From: Desulfonispora thiosulfatigenes DSM 11270 | Lineage (GTDB): Bacteria; Bacillota; Peptococcia; Peptococcales; Desulfonisporaceae | Direction of reading: 5' to 3' | NCBI RefSeq assembly: GCF_900176035.1 | Contig: NZ_FWWT01000014.1 | Coordinates: forward strand, 49,534 to 113,533 | DNA: 64,000 nt | Part shown: piece after piece, positions 25,100 through 33,464 of the stretch | How positions within the stretch are numbered: position 1 is the stretch's first letter | How the letters are laid out: each line of letters begins with the position of its first letter | Notes under the pieces: model-generated | The model's database searches: none | Seen by the model: the letters and a program-made list of their open reading frames with translations, nothing else | What the model was told of the DNA's origin: nothing | Program-made: the position numbers and the translations under genes

Positions 25100-25984
25100 A
25101 TGAAATTATCCAAAGGGTATAATATAGTGTTAGGAATTTTGCTAGTAACTAATATAATGACCTTAAATACACTAGGTAATCTGGAAAATAATATTAGTAA
25201 TAGACTTAATAATGGAATTAATAGTATTCACAATGAAGTAACATCTATACAAGATCAGGTAGAACAAATTAGAAGAGAAAACGCCTGGATTAGTAATTTC
25301 TATGATGAGGTTCTTGGTCAAGGTAGCCAGGATTATAATTTAAAAGTAAGAGTAAGTTGGACCTTTAACCATTTAGAAAAAAATACCCAGGTTTATTTGT
25401 TAGTAAAAGGAGATCAAAAAGAAAATTGGAAAAGATTTACGGCGCAAAACACAGCTGGTCTTAATTATGCTGTAGATTTAGATTTAAATAGTGCGGATAA
25501 TTATGAAACTCAAGTTTTAGTGGTTAGCCCCACTGGAGAAAAAAGTAAACCTGAAGGTACTATCAGATTGAAGGAAATGTTTCAAAATCGTTATGATATT
25601 AATACACACACAAATAGGAAAGGTGAAAAAGTATCCTGGAATATTGATGTCATGGAATTTGGAGACCTTAAATTGCAGGAAGAATATAAAGATTTAAAGG
25701 TAATCAAAGATTTTGAAATTAAATCTATTAAGGCTAAACTTTATAAAGAAGGCAAACTATTTAAAACGGAAGAATTTAAAAAAGAAATTTATGATACTGA
25801 CTTTATTAAATGGACTTTTGACGGAGAAACCAAAGAAAATTTAACAGGTAAGGTTATTATTGAATTTAAAAATGGTCAAACTCGTGAAGAATTCTTCCCG
25901 CAAATTGGGCAAGGAAAAGAGGGTTATTTTCCAGCTAATGAAGTTGAAGTAGAAGTCGTAGAAGAAAGCGCAAGACTAGATTAA
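25100..25984 (+). CDS. Single-pass membrane protein with coiled coil, unknown function
   Basis: 294-aa protein: N-terminal membrane segment (residues ~8-26), then a coiled coil (~28-65, Asn/Ile heptads ISNRLNNGINSIHNEV), then a beta-rich extracellular domain (~70-280) with VRVSWTFNHLEKNTQVYLLVKGD and ENLTGKVIIEF, reminiscent of immunoglobulin-like folds. The C-terminus is acidic. No family recognised. GGGAGGAAA ribosome site. The topology mirrors the preceding TPR gene (short inside, large outside), so the two may work together at the cell surface. Confidence 0.65.
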   Translation: MKLSKGYNIVLGILLVTNIMTLNTLGNLENNISNRLNNGINSIHNEVTSIQDQVEQIRRENAWISNFYDEVLGQGSQDYNLKVRVSWTFNHLEKNTQVYLLVKGDQKENWKRFTAQNTAGLNYAVDLDLNSADNYETQVLVVSPTGEKSKPEGTIRLKEMFQNRYDINTHTNRKGEKVSWNIDVMEFGDLKLQEEYKDLKVIKDFEIKSIKAKLYKEGKLFKTEEFKKEIYDTDFIKWTFDGETKENLTGKVIIEFKNGQTREEFFPQIGQGKEGYFPANEVEVEVVEESARLD

Positions 25985-26071
25985 TAAATATCAACTAAAA
26001 TTTAAATAAACTTAACTTATTAGCAAGAGCCACGCTTAAAGAGAGAATGTTAGAGGATTATTTTAAAAAAC

Positions 26072-26101
26072 TTGTTCAGCATATCCTAGAAGTGATATAA
26101 T
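26072..26101 (+). promoter_or_regulatory. Promoter of the SCIFF locus
   Basis: TTGTTC, 18-nt spacer, perfect TATAAT, 34 bases before the scfA start codon. Confidence 0.7.
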
Positions 26102-26135
26102 ATCATGTATTAAAGAAGTAAAGGAGGTCGTTAAC

Positions 26136-26282
26136 ATGAAAAAAGCACATATCAAAACTATTAATCCACAAAATTTACAACGTACAATTAAAACAGGTGG
26201 TTGCGGAGAATGTCAAACTTCTTGCCAATCAGCTTGCAAAACTTCTTGTACTGTTGGAAATCAAGCTTGCCAAAACAATTAG
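26136..26282 (+). CDS. scfA: Six-cysteine ranthipeptide precursor SCIFF
   Basis: 48-aa ribosomally made precursor peptide of the SCIFF family. The leader (MKKAHIKTINPQNLQRTIKTGG) is the family type, and the core has six cysteines at 23, 26, 30, 34, 38 and 45, in motifs CGEC, CQSAC and CKTSC. In studied SCIFF peptides the cysteines are linked by thioethers to acceptor residues by the radical SAM partner encoded next door. The mature product is linked to signalling in clostridia, but its role is not settled. AAAGGAGG lies upstream. It is nearly universal in Clostridia and strongly supports that placement. Confidence 0.96.
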   Translation: MKKAHIKTINPQNLQRTIKTGGCGECQTSCQSACKTSCTVGNQACQNN

Positions 26283-26284
26283 AA

Positions 26285-26314
26285 AAGGCCCATTAATTGG
26301 GTCTTATTTTTTTG
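26285..26314 (+). terminator. Attenuating hairpin between scfA and scfB
   Basis: AAGGCCCAatTAAtTGGGTCTT stem followed by ATTTTTTT. Partial termination here would make more peptide than maturase transcript, a common arrangement in peptide loci. Confidence 0.75.
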
Positions 26315-26327
26315 ATATAATTATCGA

Positions 26328-26373
26328 GTTCTAAACTTAAAATCAGCATAAATATCAGGTTCTAAACTTAAAA
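26328..26373 (+). repeat. Direct repeat upstream of scfB
   Basis: GTTCTAAACTTAAAA occurs at 26328-26342 and again at 26359-26373, 31 bases apart (centre to centre about three helical turns). The second copy runs into the ribosome site of scfB. Possible regulator site or a duplication scar. Confidence 0.6.
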
Positions 26374-26387
26374 AAGGGGCGGTAAAA

Positions 26388-27767
26388 GTGGACTTAAATT
26401 TCAATAATATTCATAAATTTACTTTTGACGATTTAAATATATTGATCGACATTAACACAGGAATTCTCCATGTTATAGATGAAACAACTTTTGATTTATT
26501 AGACAAGGTAGAAGGGTTAGGATCATTTGAGGCAGCACAAGATAGTTTGAAAAACAAATATACCGAAAGCGAGTTAACTGAAAGCACTACTGAACTACAG
26601 GATTTAATTTCAAAAGGAATGCTCTTTACTCCTGAAAAAGAAATTTTAGAATATAAGCCGACTAGTAATCCTATCGTGAAAGCGCTATGTCTGCATATTG
26701 CTCATGACTGTAATTTAAGATGTACTTATTGCTTTGCAGGCCAAGGTCCTTATGGAGGAGATCGCTCGTTAATGAGTGAGGAAGTAGGTAAAAAGTCTAT
26801 TGATTTTCTGTTACAGGCATCAGGACCTAGAAAACATGTTGAAATAGACTTTTTTGGTGGGGAACCTTTACTAAATTTAGATGTTGTTAAGAAATTAGTG
26901 GAATATGGGAAAGAAAAGGCTGCCGAAGCAGGTAAACAGATGAAATTTACCATTACAAGTAATTGCGTTTTATTAACTGATGATGTCCAAAAGTATTTAA
27001 ATGATAATGATATTAGCTGCGTTTTAAGCATTGATGGTCGTAAAGAGATTAATGATAAAATGAGACCATTTGCAGGGGGACAAGGCTCTTATGATATTAT
27101 TAAAGATAAAATTGTTAATTTTACGAAAAGTAGACAAGGTAAAGAATTTTTCGTGCGCGGAACTTTTACTCGTAACAATTTAGATTTTGTAGAAGATGTA
27201 AAGCATTTAGTTGAAGAAGGTATAGATATTTTATCTTTAGAACCAGTGGTGTCTGATGAAAATGTAGATTATGCATTTAAAGAAGAAGATATTCCTACTT
27301 TAAAAGAAGAATATGAAAAGTTAACTCGTTACTATTTGGATTGTTATGAAAAAGGTAAAGGGTTTAATTTCTTTCACTTTAATGTAGATTTAAACCAAGG
27401 TCCATGCCTACCAAAGAGACTTTCAGGTTGTGGTGCAGGACATGAATATTTAGCGGTAAGCCCAACAGGTGATTTATATCCTTGCCATCAATTTGTAGAA
27501 AGAGAAGAATTTAAAGTAGGGCATGTAGATACAGGTGTAACTAGACCAGAAATAGGCAAGGAGTTTCAAAATGCTCATGTTTTAAATAAGCCAGAATGTA
27601 GGGAATGTTGGGCACGTTTTTATTGTAGTGGGGGCTGTCATAATAATAATCTTCAATTTAGAGAATCTTTGTTAAAACCATATAAAACAACATGTGAACT
27701 ACAAAAGAAAAGGACAGAATGTGCATTATATCTACAAGTAACAAAATATTTAAATAATAATGTATAA
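26388..27767 (+). CDS. scfB: Radical SAM SCIFF peptide maturase (thioether-forming)
   Basis: Radical SAM/SPASM enzyme, 459 aa, that installs thioether cross-links in the SCIFF peptide. An N-terminal RRE-like peptide-binding region (~1-85) is followed by the SAM cluster CNLRCTYC (Cys108, 112, 115) and the SAM-binding FFGGEPLLN. The C-terminal SPASM domain has CGAGHEYLAVSPTGDLYPCH, then CRECWARFYCSGGC, enough cysteines for two auxiliary 4Fe-4S clusters. It starts with GTG after AAAGGGGCGG. Immediate linkage to scfA and the motif set make the assignment secure. Confidence 0.96.
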   Translation: MDLNFNNIHKFTFDDLNILIDINTGILHVIDETTFDLLDKVEGLGSFEAAQDSLKNKYTESELTESTTELQDLISKGMLFTPEKEILEYKPTSNPIVKALCLHIAHDCNLRCTYCFAGQGPYGGDRSLMSEEVGKKSIDFLLQASGPRKHVEIDFFGGEPLLNLDVVKKLVEYGKEKAAEAGKQMKFTITSNCVLLTDDVQKYLNDNDISCVLSIDGRKEINDKMRPFAGGQGSYDIIKDKIVNFTKSRQGKEFFVRGTFTRNNLDFVEDVKHLVEEGIDILSLEPVVSDENVDYAFKEEDIPTLKEEYEKLTRYYLDCYEKGKGFNFFHFNVDLNQGPCLPKRLSGCGAGHEYLAVSPTGDLYPCHQFVEREEFKVGHVDTGVTRPEIGKEFQNAHVLNKPECRECWARFYCSGGCHNNNLQFRESLLKPYKTTCELQKKRTECALYLQVTKYLNNNV

Positions 27768-27821
27768 TTTGGGTAAAATTAGGAAATATTAACGATAAAT
27801 ACTATTTAATAGTTGAAAGTA

Positions 27822-27850
27822 TTGAAATAGTCCAATGATTATGATACAAT
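27822..27850 (+). promoter_or_regulatory. Promoter of the M23 peptidase gene
   Basis: TTGAAA, 17-nt spacer, TACAAT. The ~65-base leader contains GCCTTT...AAAGGC and CTGCAG/CTGTAG self-complementary segments before the start codon. Confidence 0.65.
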
Positions 27851-27922
27851 GCCTTTGTTATTAGTGTAAATGGTTATGCTTTAGAAAGGCAGGTGGAGTG
27901 CTGCAGTTAATCTGTAGTTTAT

Positions 27923-29317
27923 ATGACTCAATTAATTGAAAAGATGAAAAAGAGTAGAAAATTACAAATCATAATTGGTTGTTTAGTGTTGCTGTTAATG
28001 GTCACCTCTATCTCTGCAGCTTCAGGGAAGGCTTATCAAGTTGTAGTTGATGGAGAAAAGATTGGTTATGTCGGAAAAAAAGAGTTATGTGATAAAGTTA
28101 TAAATGAATTACAAGCAGAACAAACGGAAGAAACCAAAGAGGTTATCAAAGGAATTGCTAATAAAGTAGAGCTTAATGATGGTAAATGTGATAAAAAAGA
28201 TTATCTAACTGAAGAAAAGCTTAAAACTATCTTAAAAAATCGCCTTGATTGGAAATTAGACGCAGTTGCAATAAAAATAAATGACAAGCCTAAGGTTTTT
28301 CTTAAAGATGAAAAGGACGCTCAAGCAGTTCTTGATCTAGTTAAGAAAAAGTATACTCCTGTGTCTGATAATACAGATGTAGTAGAAGTTAATTTTGAAG
28401 AAAAAATAGACATCGAAAAATGTGAGACAAAAAAATCTAGCTTACTAGATCCTAAAAAAGCTCTTGAATATATAGTTTTAGGAAGTAATAGTATTGAAAC
28501 ATACCAAGTATCTGAAGGAGATACTGTTTGGGATATTGCCCATGCTAATAACATGACAGTGGGAGAATTAGAAGAAGCTAATCCAGGAGTTCCAATCGAA
28601 AAATTATCTATTGGACAAGAATTAAATTTAGTGAAAACTAAACCTTTATTAAATACCGTAACTAAATTTAAATTAAAGGCAGAAGAAACTATAGCATGTG
28701 AAACACAGTACATAGATTCTGCAAAGTTATATAAAGGACAAACAAAGGTTACTGAAGAAGGTACAAATGGAAAGAAAGAAGTAACTTATCAAATTGTAAG
28801 TAAAAATGGTGCAGAAGTACAAAAAGAATTAGTTGAAGAAAAGGTTATCGAAAACCCTAAAAATAAAGTAATCACTAAAGGAACTAGAGTTAAATCTAGA
28901 GGAAATTATATGGTTGCTTCAAGAAGTAATGGTGGAAGCGTAGTAGGTAGCGGAAACTTAAATTGGCCGCTAAGAGGTAACATCACTTCTGGTTATGGTA
29001 GTAGATCTTTAGGATATCATACAGGAATTGATATTGGTGGTAATACTGGACAAGCCATTCGTGCTTCAGATTCTGGCAGAGTGACATCAGCTGGTTGGAG
29101 AGGAAGCTATGGTTACTGTATAGATATTTCTCACGGGAATGGAACCTCTACACGTTATGCTCACCTTTCTAAAATCTTAGTTAGTCCTGGACAAGGTGTA
29201 AGTGCTGGACAAACTATAGGACAAGTTGGTAGTACAGGTAGAAGTACAGGTCCACATCTTCATTTTGAAGTATTAGTAAATGGAAATCATACAAATCCTC
29301 TTAGATCTTTGAATTAA
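27923..29317 (+). CDS. M23 family metalloendopeptidase with LysM and G5 domains
   Basis: Cell-wall hydrolase, 464 aa. A signal anchor lies at ~14-34. After a basic, Lys/Glu-rich region (~35-190), a LysM peptidoglycan-binding domain occupies ~194-237 (YQVSEGDTVWDIAHANNMT), a G5 domain ~240-325, and the M23 peptidase ~345-460 (GYHTGIDIGG, HGNGTSTRYAHLS, PHLHFEV), with the His/Asp zinc ligands present. It cuts cross-linking peptides of peptidoglycan, probably outside the membrane. No good ribosome site precedes this ATG; a start at the ATG seven codons later (MKKSRK) is possible. Followed by a terminator. Confidence 0.9.
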   Translation: MTQLIEKMKKSRKLQIIIGCLVLLLMVTSISAASGKAYQVVVDGEKIGYVGKKELCDKVINELQAEQTEETKEVIKGIANKVELNDGKCDKKDYLTEEKLKTILKNRLDWKLDAVAIKINDKPKVFLKDEKDAQAVLDLVKKKYTPVSDNTDVVEVNFEEKIDIEKCETKKSSLLDPKKALEYIVLGSNSIETYQVSEGDTVWDIAHANNMTVGELEEANPGVPIEKLSIGQELNLVKTKPLLNTVTKFKLKAEETIACETQYIDSAKLYKGQTKVTEEGTNGKKEVTYQIVSKNGAEVQKELVEEKVIENPKNKVITKGTRVKSRGNYMVASRSNGGSVVGSGNLNWPLRGNITSGYGSRSLGYHTGIDIGGNTGQAIRASDSGRVTSAGWRGSYGYCIDISHGNGTSTRYAHLSKILVSPGQGVSAGQTIGQVGSTGRSTGPHLHFEVLVNGNHTNPLRSLN

Positions 29318-29322
29318 TTATT

Positions 29323-29352
29323 GCACAGGAAATAATCCTGTGCTTTTTTTTA
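29323..29352 (+). terminator. Terminator of the M23 peptidase gene
   Basis: GCACAGGA-aataa-TCCTGTGC perfect stem and a T run. Confidence 0.93.
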
Positions 29353-29366
29353 TAAGCTACATATGA

Positions 29367-29389
29367 TATACTATACCCTATAAGGGTAT
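29367..29389 (+). promoter_or_regulatory. Dyad overlapping the trxB start region
   Basis: ATACCCT-ata-AGGGTAT, a perfect 7-bp dyad, abuts a -10-like TATACT at 29367. The shape and AT/CCC composition resemble operators of CsoR/CstR-type metal or persulfide repressors, so trxB could be repressed by a thiol-sensing regulator. This is inference from shape. Confidence 0.5.
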
Positions 29390-29417
29390 GACAAAGTAAA
29401 ACTAAGGAGGAATTCTG

Positions 29418-30335
29418 ATGTATGATGTAATTGTGATTGGCGGAGGTCCAGCTGGGCTCACTGCTAGTATATATGCCGTTAGAGCTGGTTTAGATACTTT
29501 ATTAATTGAATTAGGGGCTCCAGGGGGGCAAGCAGGAACTACTGACATGATTGAAAATTATCCAGGATTCCCAGATGGAGTTTCTGGACCAGAGTTAATG
29601 ATGAGTTTTCATAAACAAGCTGAAAATCTTGGCGTTAAATTTAAATTTAAAAAAGTATCACAATTAGAATTAAAAGGTCCAGTTAAAAAAGTTTATGCCG
29701 GTGATGAAGTATATGAATCAAAGACCGTTATTATTTCTTCAGGAGCACACCCAAGAGTATTAGGTGTTGAAGGAGAAGGTAAACTAAGAGGTAAGGGCGT
29801 TTCATACTGCGCGACTTGTGATGGTTTCTTTTTTAGAGGAAAAGAGGTTTTAGTAATTGGGGGAGGCGATACAGCTCTCCAAGAAGCTCTTTATCTATCT
29901 AAGTTTTGTAGTAAAGTTACAATCGTTCATCGTAGAGATCGCCTAAGAGGGGCTCAAATGTTACAAAAGAGAATAGATAAAAATGAAAAAATAGATGTAG
30001 TTTGGGATAGTGTAGTAGAGAGAATTGAAGGTGAAAACAGCGTAGAAAAGGTAGTTTTAAGAAATGTAATTACCAAGGAAACTAAAGATATAAATGCAGC
30101 GGGCGTATTTATCTTTGTAGGATATTCACCAAATGTAGATTATTTACCAAAAGGTTTAAGATATGATAAACAAGGTTATCTAATTACGGATACTGAGATG
30201 AAAACTAATATACCAGGTGTATTTGCAGTTGGAGATATTAGACAAAAAGGATTAAGACAGGTATCTACAGCAGTAGGAGATGGTGCAGAGGTAATTGTGG
30301 CACTAGAAAGATATCTAGCTGAACAGGAGGATTAG
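29418..30335 (+). CDS. trxB: Thioredoxin reductase
   Basis: NADPH-dependent flavoprotein, 305 aa, that reduces thioredoxin. FAD motif [18 protein letters not shown] at the N-terminus, redox-active CATC at residues 131-134 followed by DGFFF, NADPH motif [13 protein letters not shown], and C-terminal FAD contact [21 protein letters not shown] ribosome site. It is followed 5 bases later by a 38-codon membrane protein. A paralogue acting on a glutaredoxin-like partner cannot be excluded; no thioredoxin gene lies in this window. Confidence 0.95.
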   Translation: MYDVIVIGGGPAGLTASIYAVRAGLDTLLIELGAPGGQAGTTDMIENYPGFPDGVSGPELMMSFHKQAENLGVKFKFKKVSQLELKGPVKKVYAGDEVYESKTVIISSGAHPRVLGVEGEGKLRGKGVSYCATCDGFFFRGKEVLVIGGGDTALQEALYLSKFCSKVTIVHRRDRLRGAQMLQKRIDKNEKIDVVWDSVVERIEGENSVEKVVLRNVITKETKDINAAGVFIFVGYSPNVDYLPKGLRYDKQGYLITDTEMKTNIPGVFAVGDIRQKGLRQVSTAVGDGAEVIVALERYLAEQED

Positions 30336-30340
30336 AATAA

Positions 30341-30457
30341 ATGAATCCTAGAAGAAATGATAGAAGAAAAAAGGCTGTAACAATTTTAGTAGTTTTAATT
30401 TCAGTAGGCTTATTATTACCTTCCTTCGCAGGAATTGTGTCAGTTATTAGTCAATAA
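30341..30457 (+). CDS. 38-aa single-span membrane protein
   Basis: Small ORF with a strong AGGAGG site 10 bases before its ATG. Basic N-terminus (NPRRNDRRKKA) followed by one hydrophobic span (TILVVLISVGLLLPSFAGIV), so N-in topology. No family recognised, though short proteins of this layout (basic head, one span) occur in many Firmicutes. It starts 5 bases after trxB and ends 28 bases before the DUF6506-like gene, so it is probably co-transcribed with both. Confidence 0.7.
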   Translation: MNPRRNDRRKKAVTILVVLISVGLLLPSFAGIVSVISQ

Positions 30458-30485
30458 TATACAAAATTTGAAAGGGGAAATAGAA

Positions 30486-30761
30486 ATGGATCAATTTCAA
30501 TATGCATTTATTGTAAAAGCACCTGGATATAGCTTAGGAAATCAAAAAACTTCAGTAGAGTCACCAGAATTTAAAACAACTGTAGTAGGGGTAAGGGATT
30601 TGGATGAAGCCTGCCTAGCTGCTCAAGATTTAGTGAAAAATGGCGTTAAAGTAATTGATCTTTGTTGTGGTTTTAATGAAGAAGATGCCAAAGAAGTGTA
30701 TAATAAAGTTGATGGCGCAGTAAAAGTTTCAGTAGCAGCTGTAAGCTTTAATAAAAAGTAA
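30486..30761 (+). CDS. DUF6506-like small protein
   Basis: 91-aa soluble protein of the kind annotated as DUF6506. The pattern TTVVGVRDLDEACLAAQDLV and GVKVIDLCCGF suggests a compact alpha/beta fold; the Cys-Cys pair is notable. Function unknown. The frame is open to an ATG at 30435, but AAAGGGGAAA lies 8-9 bases before the ATG at 30486. It follows trxB and the 38-aa gene and precedes a terminator. Confidence 0.7.
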   Translation: MDQFQYAFIVKAPGYSLGNQKTSVESPEFKTTVVGVRDLDEACLAAQDLVKNGVKVIDLCCGFNEEDAKEVYNKVDGAVKVSVAAVSFNKK

Positions 30762-30769
30762 TTATTTAT

Positions 30770-30796
30770 TCGCAGTTGATCCTGCGATTTTTTTTT
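30770..30796 (+). terminator. Terminator after the trxB operon
   Basis: TCGCAG-ttgatc-CTGCGA stem followed by nine T. Confidence 0.93.
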
Positions 30797-30905
30797 GCCT
30801 ATTTTGCCATTACTTACATAAACTTTAATAGTATAAATCATGTTATACTGTTAATTACTCTCGTGACTCTTATTCTGATAAGATAAATTAAAGGGAGGTG
30901 TATTT

Positions 30906-31766
30906 ATGCGCATGATAATAGAGCATAAATTAATAATCTTGCCACTATTAATACTCTTCTTATTCTTCTTTATGTTTAGTCCTAGTTTTACAAAAGTAAA
31001 AGTCTTAGGATATCAATCCATTCGAAATTTTTATATCTATCAATTTGATACAAAGACAAATGATTATGAAGAAATAACAAGCAATCACTTTAAGGTTAAA
31101 TATAAAGGAAATCCCGATAATGCAGAACTCGTTTTAGAAACTTCTGAAGAGATCTTTAAAGAAGTTACTGGTAAATTAAACTTTACCCCTAAAAGCCAGA
31201 CCCCTATTATTATTTATCCAACAATGCAGGATTTTAACGCTAGCTTTGGCTGGGAAGGAGACAAAAGTCCTATGGGTGTGTATTGGATGGGGAGTATAGG
31301 TATATTATCTCCTGAAACTTGGATAGAGAAAGAAGATAAAGAACAAATATTTAAGGATATGGGCCCAATAGCTCATGAATATACACACTATATTGTAGAT
31401 TATAAAACTAATGGCAATTATACACGTTGGTTTACAGAAGGCTTAGCTCAGTATATTGAAGAAGATGTAACAGGATATACCTTACCAGAGCCTTGTGCCC
31501 AAGATAAAAAGCATATTTATTCTTTTAGCTGTTTAGATAAAAATTATGATAACCAAGAAAATCAAGATTTAGCCTATTGGCAATCTTTAATGGGTATTAG
31601 ATATTTAGTGGATAGTCATGATGAAACGATAATTAACCAGTTATTAGATGAGTTAGCCCTAGGAAATAATTTTGCATCTTCTTTTAAGAAGGTAACAGGC
31701 GAAAGTTTAACTTCATTTGAATCAAACTTAAAAAAATATATCAAACAACAAGAAATATGTAATTAA
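30906..31766 (+). CDS. Membrane-anchored zinc peptidase, MA superfamily
   Basis: 286-aa protein with an N-terminal signal anchor (~9-30) and an extracellular metallopeptidase domain. The gluzincin signature is complete: HEYTH at 157-161 and the third ligand in FTEGLAQYIEE about 17 residues on. Substrate is unknown; such proteins are often annotated 'peptidase MA-like'. GGGAGGTG ribosome site. It is followed by a BON-domain gene 48 bases later, maybe in one unit. The Cys-containing segment CAQDKKHIYSFSC could form a disulphide outside the cell. Confidence 0.82.
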   Translation: MRMIIEHKLIILPLLILFLFFFMFSPSFTKVKVLGYQSIRNFYIYQFDTKTNDYEEITSNHFKVKYKGNPDNAELVLETSEEIFKEVTGKLNFTPKSQTPIIIYPTMQDFNASFGWEGDKSPMGVYWMGSIGILSPETWIEKEDKEQIFKDMGPIAHEYTHYIVDYKTNGNYTRWFTEGLAQYIEEDVTGYTLPEPCAQDKKHIYSFSCLDKNYDNQENQDLAYWQSLMGIRYLVDSHDETIINQLLDELALGNNFASSFKKVTGESLTSFESNLKKYIKQQEICN

Positions 31767-31814
31767 TATCCCCCTTTTGGTAATACTAAAAAAAAGTGCC
31801 AAAGGGGTGAGTAA

Positions 31815-32141
31815 ATGAATAAGAAAAAAACGAACGCAAAAAATAAGGCATTAGATACAGATCAAGAAACGGCAAATGAATTAATAGCAGAAGTAAAAAA
31901 GGAACCCTTAATTCCTACTTCAAGTAAAAATAATGAAGAAATAGCCTCAAAATTAGAATATGATCTAAGTAGAAATCCACATATCGTTTCCTCTTTATTA
32001 AAAGTATCAGTAGCAGATGGAAATGCATATGTTAAAGGAAAAGTGCATAGCTTAAATAGTAAACAAAGTATAGATGAAGTAATAAAAGGTTATCCAGAAA
32101 TAAAAAATATAGTAAATGAAACAATCATAGCACTTAGTTAA
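31815..32141 (+). CDS. BON domain protein
   Basis: 108-aa protein with a Lys-rich N-terminal third and a BON domain at ~38-106 (IASKLEYDLSRNPHI, VSVADGNAYVKGKVHS, IKNIVNETI). BON domains bind membranes or other envelope components. No signal peptide is obvious, so it is cytosolic or exported by another route. AAAGGGGTGAG ribosome site. Ends in an attenuator-like terminator upstream of htrA. Confidence 0.8.
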   Translation: MNKKKTNAKNKALDTDQETANELIAEVKKEPLIPTSSKNNEEIASKLEYDLSRNPHIVSSLLKVSVADGNAYVKGKVHSLNSKQSIDEVIKGYPEIKNIVNETIIALS

Positions 32142-32178
32142 AATATTTACCTCTCTATAATGAGGTAATATTTTTTTG
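32141..32178 (+). terminator. Terminator of the BON gene
   Basis: AAATATTTACCTC / GAGGTAATATTT with one bulge, 8-nt loop and T run. It begins at the stop codon. Confidence 0.85.
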
Positions 32179-32189
32179 GCATAATATTC

Positions 32190-32218
32190 ATGACATTTCC
32201 TCAGAATATAGTTATAAT
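32190..32218 (+). promoter_or_regulatory. Promoter of htrA
   Basis: ATGACA, 17-nt spacer, perfect TATAAT, about 20 bases before the ribosome site. Confidence 0.7.
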
Positions 32219-32243
32219 TATAAGTAAAATTTGTATTTAGGGG

Positions 32244-33380
32244 GTGTATATTATTAGTTACTTTAATGAAGATCAAAACTTTAAGCAAAGGGGTTTATTT
32301 GGTTATTTTGTTATTGCTGTAATAGCTGCATTCTTAGGTGGATTAGTAGCTTTATATCTTGCACCAAGCATTTTGGGTAATAATTCGAACGGATATCAAT
32401 TGCCACAAAATCAGCAAACAAATCCTGCTATCCCAGAATCTAAGGAAGATTTAAGTACAGTAGAAGCAGTAGCAGAAAACGTAGGTCCTACAGTTGTAGG
32501 GATAAGTAATAGAGGCGTTGTCAGAGATTTCTTTGGACGTACCAGTGTAGCAGAAAAAGGAAGTGGGTCAGGAGTAATAATTGATACAAAAGGATACATA
32601 GTAACAAATCATCATGTGATAGAAGACGCCCAAGAATTAGTAGTTAGTTTAGCTAATGGTGACAAGGTTAAAGCAGAATTAGTAGGTAGTGATCCTCGCA
32701 CTGATTTAGCAGTTTTAAAAATTGAAGCTAAAAATTTAGCTATAGCACCTTTAGGCGACTCTGATAAATTAAAAACTGGAGAATTAGCTGTAGCTATTGG
32801 TAATCCATTAGGCATAGAATTTGCTAGATCTGTGACAGTCGGTGTAATTAGTGCAACTGATAGGTCGCTTACAATTGGTGATCGACAGTTTAAATTAGTC
32901 CAAACAGATGCAGCCATTAACCCTGGAAATAGTGGAGGAGCACTTGTTAATAAACATGGTCAAGTCATCGGAATTAATAGTGCAAAATTAGCGCTTACAG
33001 GTGTAGAAGGCATGGGTTTTGCGATACCAATTAATAGCGCAAAGCCTATTATTGAAGAATTAATTGCACAAGGCTATGTGAGTAGACCATATCTTGGTAT
33101 ACTAGGAACAATTGTCGATGAAGTAACAGCTAAAAGATATGAGGTGCCAGTGGGAATATTAGTTCAACAGTTCTCCCCTGAAAATGGTCCCGCTGCTAAA
33201 GCTGGTATCAAAGAAATGGATATTATCACTGCAGCTAATGATAAACCTATCAAGGACTTTAATGACCTTAATAATGTTTTAGAAAAATTAAAACCAGGCG
33301 ATGAAGTTAAGATTAGTATAGACCGAGAAGGTAAAAAGATGAATCTTACTGTTGTTTTAGAAGAGATGCCAAAGAAATAG
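32244..33380 (+). CDS. htrA: HtrA/DegP family serine protease
   Basis: Membrane-anchored envelope quality-control protease, about 378 aa. Short cytoplasmic head, one membrane span (~20-43), trypsin-like domain with triad His (TNHHVI), Asp (RTDLAVLKI) and Ser (NPGNSGGAL), then one PDZ domain from ~285 (YLGILGTIVDE, GPAAKAGIKEMDIITAAND). The GTG at 32244 overlaps the AGGGGG ribosome site, so the true start may be the ATT codon at 32253, seven bases after it. Single gene with its own promoter; rlmH, often adjacent to htrA in Firmicutes, is 10 kb away here. Confidence 0.93.
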   Translation: MYIISYFNEDQNFKQRGLFGYFVIAVIAAFLGGLVALYLAPSILGNNSNGYQLPQNQQTNPAIPESKEDLSTVEAVAENVGPTVVGISNRGVVRDFFGRTSVAEKGSGSGVIIDTKGYIVTNHHVIEDAQELVVSLANGDKVKAELVGSDPRTDLAVLKIEAKNLAIAPLGDSDKLKTGELAVAIGNPLGIEFARSVTVGVISATDRSLTIGDRQFKLVQTDAAINPGNSGGALVNKHGQVIGINSAKLALTGVEGMGFAIPINSAKPIIEELIAQGYVSRPYLGILGTIVDEVTAKRYEVPVGILVQQFSPENGPAAKAGIKEMDIITAANDKPIKDFNDLNNVLEKLKPGDEVKISIDREGKKMNLTVVLEEMPKK

Positions 33381-33391
33381 TAATATTAAAT

Positions 33392-33459
33392 TTCACGCTC
33401 CATATTATGTATTAGGCAGGCAAATAATTATTTAGCCAAAATACAATAAGGGGCGTGAA
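33392..33459 (+). promoter_or_regulatory. Stem occluding a ribosome site
   Basis: TTCACGCTCC (33392) pairs with GGGGCGTGAA (33450), with one mismatch, across a 48-nt loop. The right arm contains the AAGGGGCG ribosome site of the gene starting at 33465. Either a translation-control structure or a weak terminator of htrA lacking a T run. Confidence 0.5.
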
Positions 33460-33464
33460 TATTT

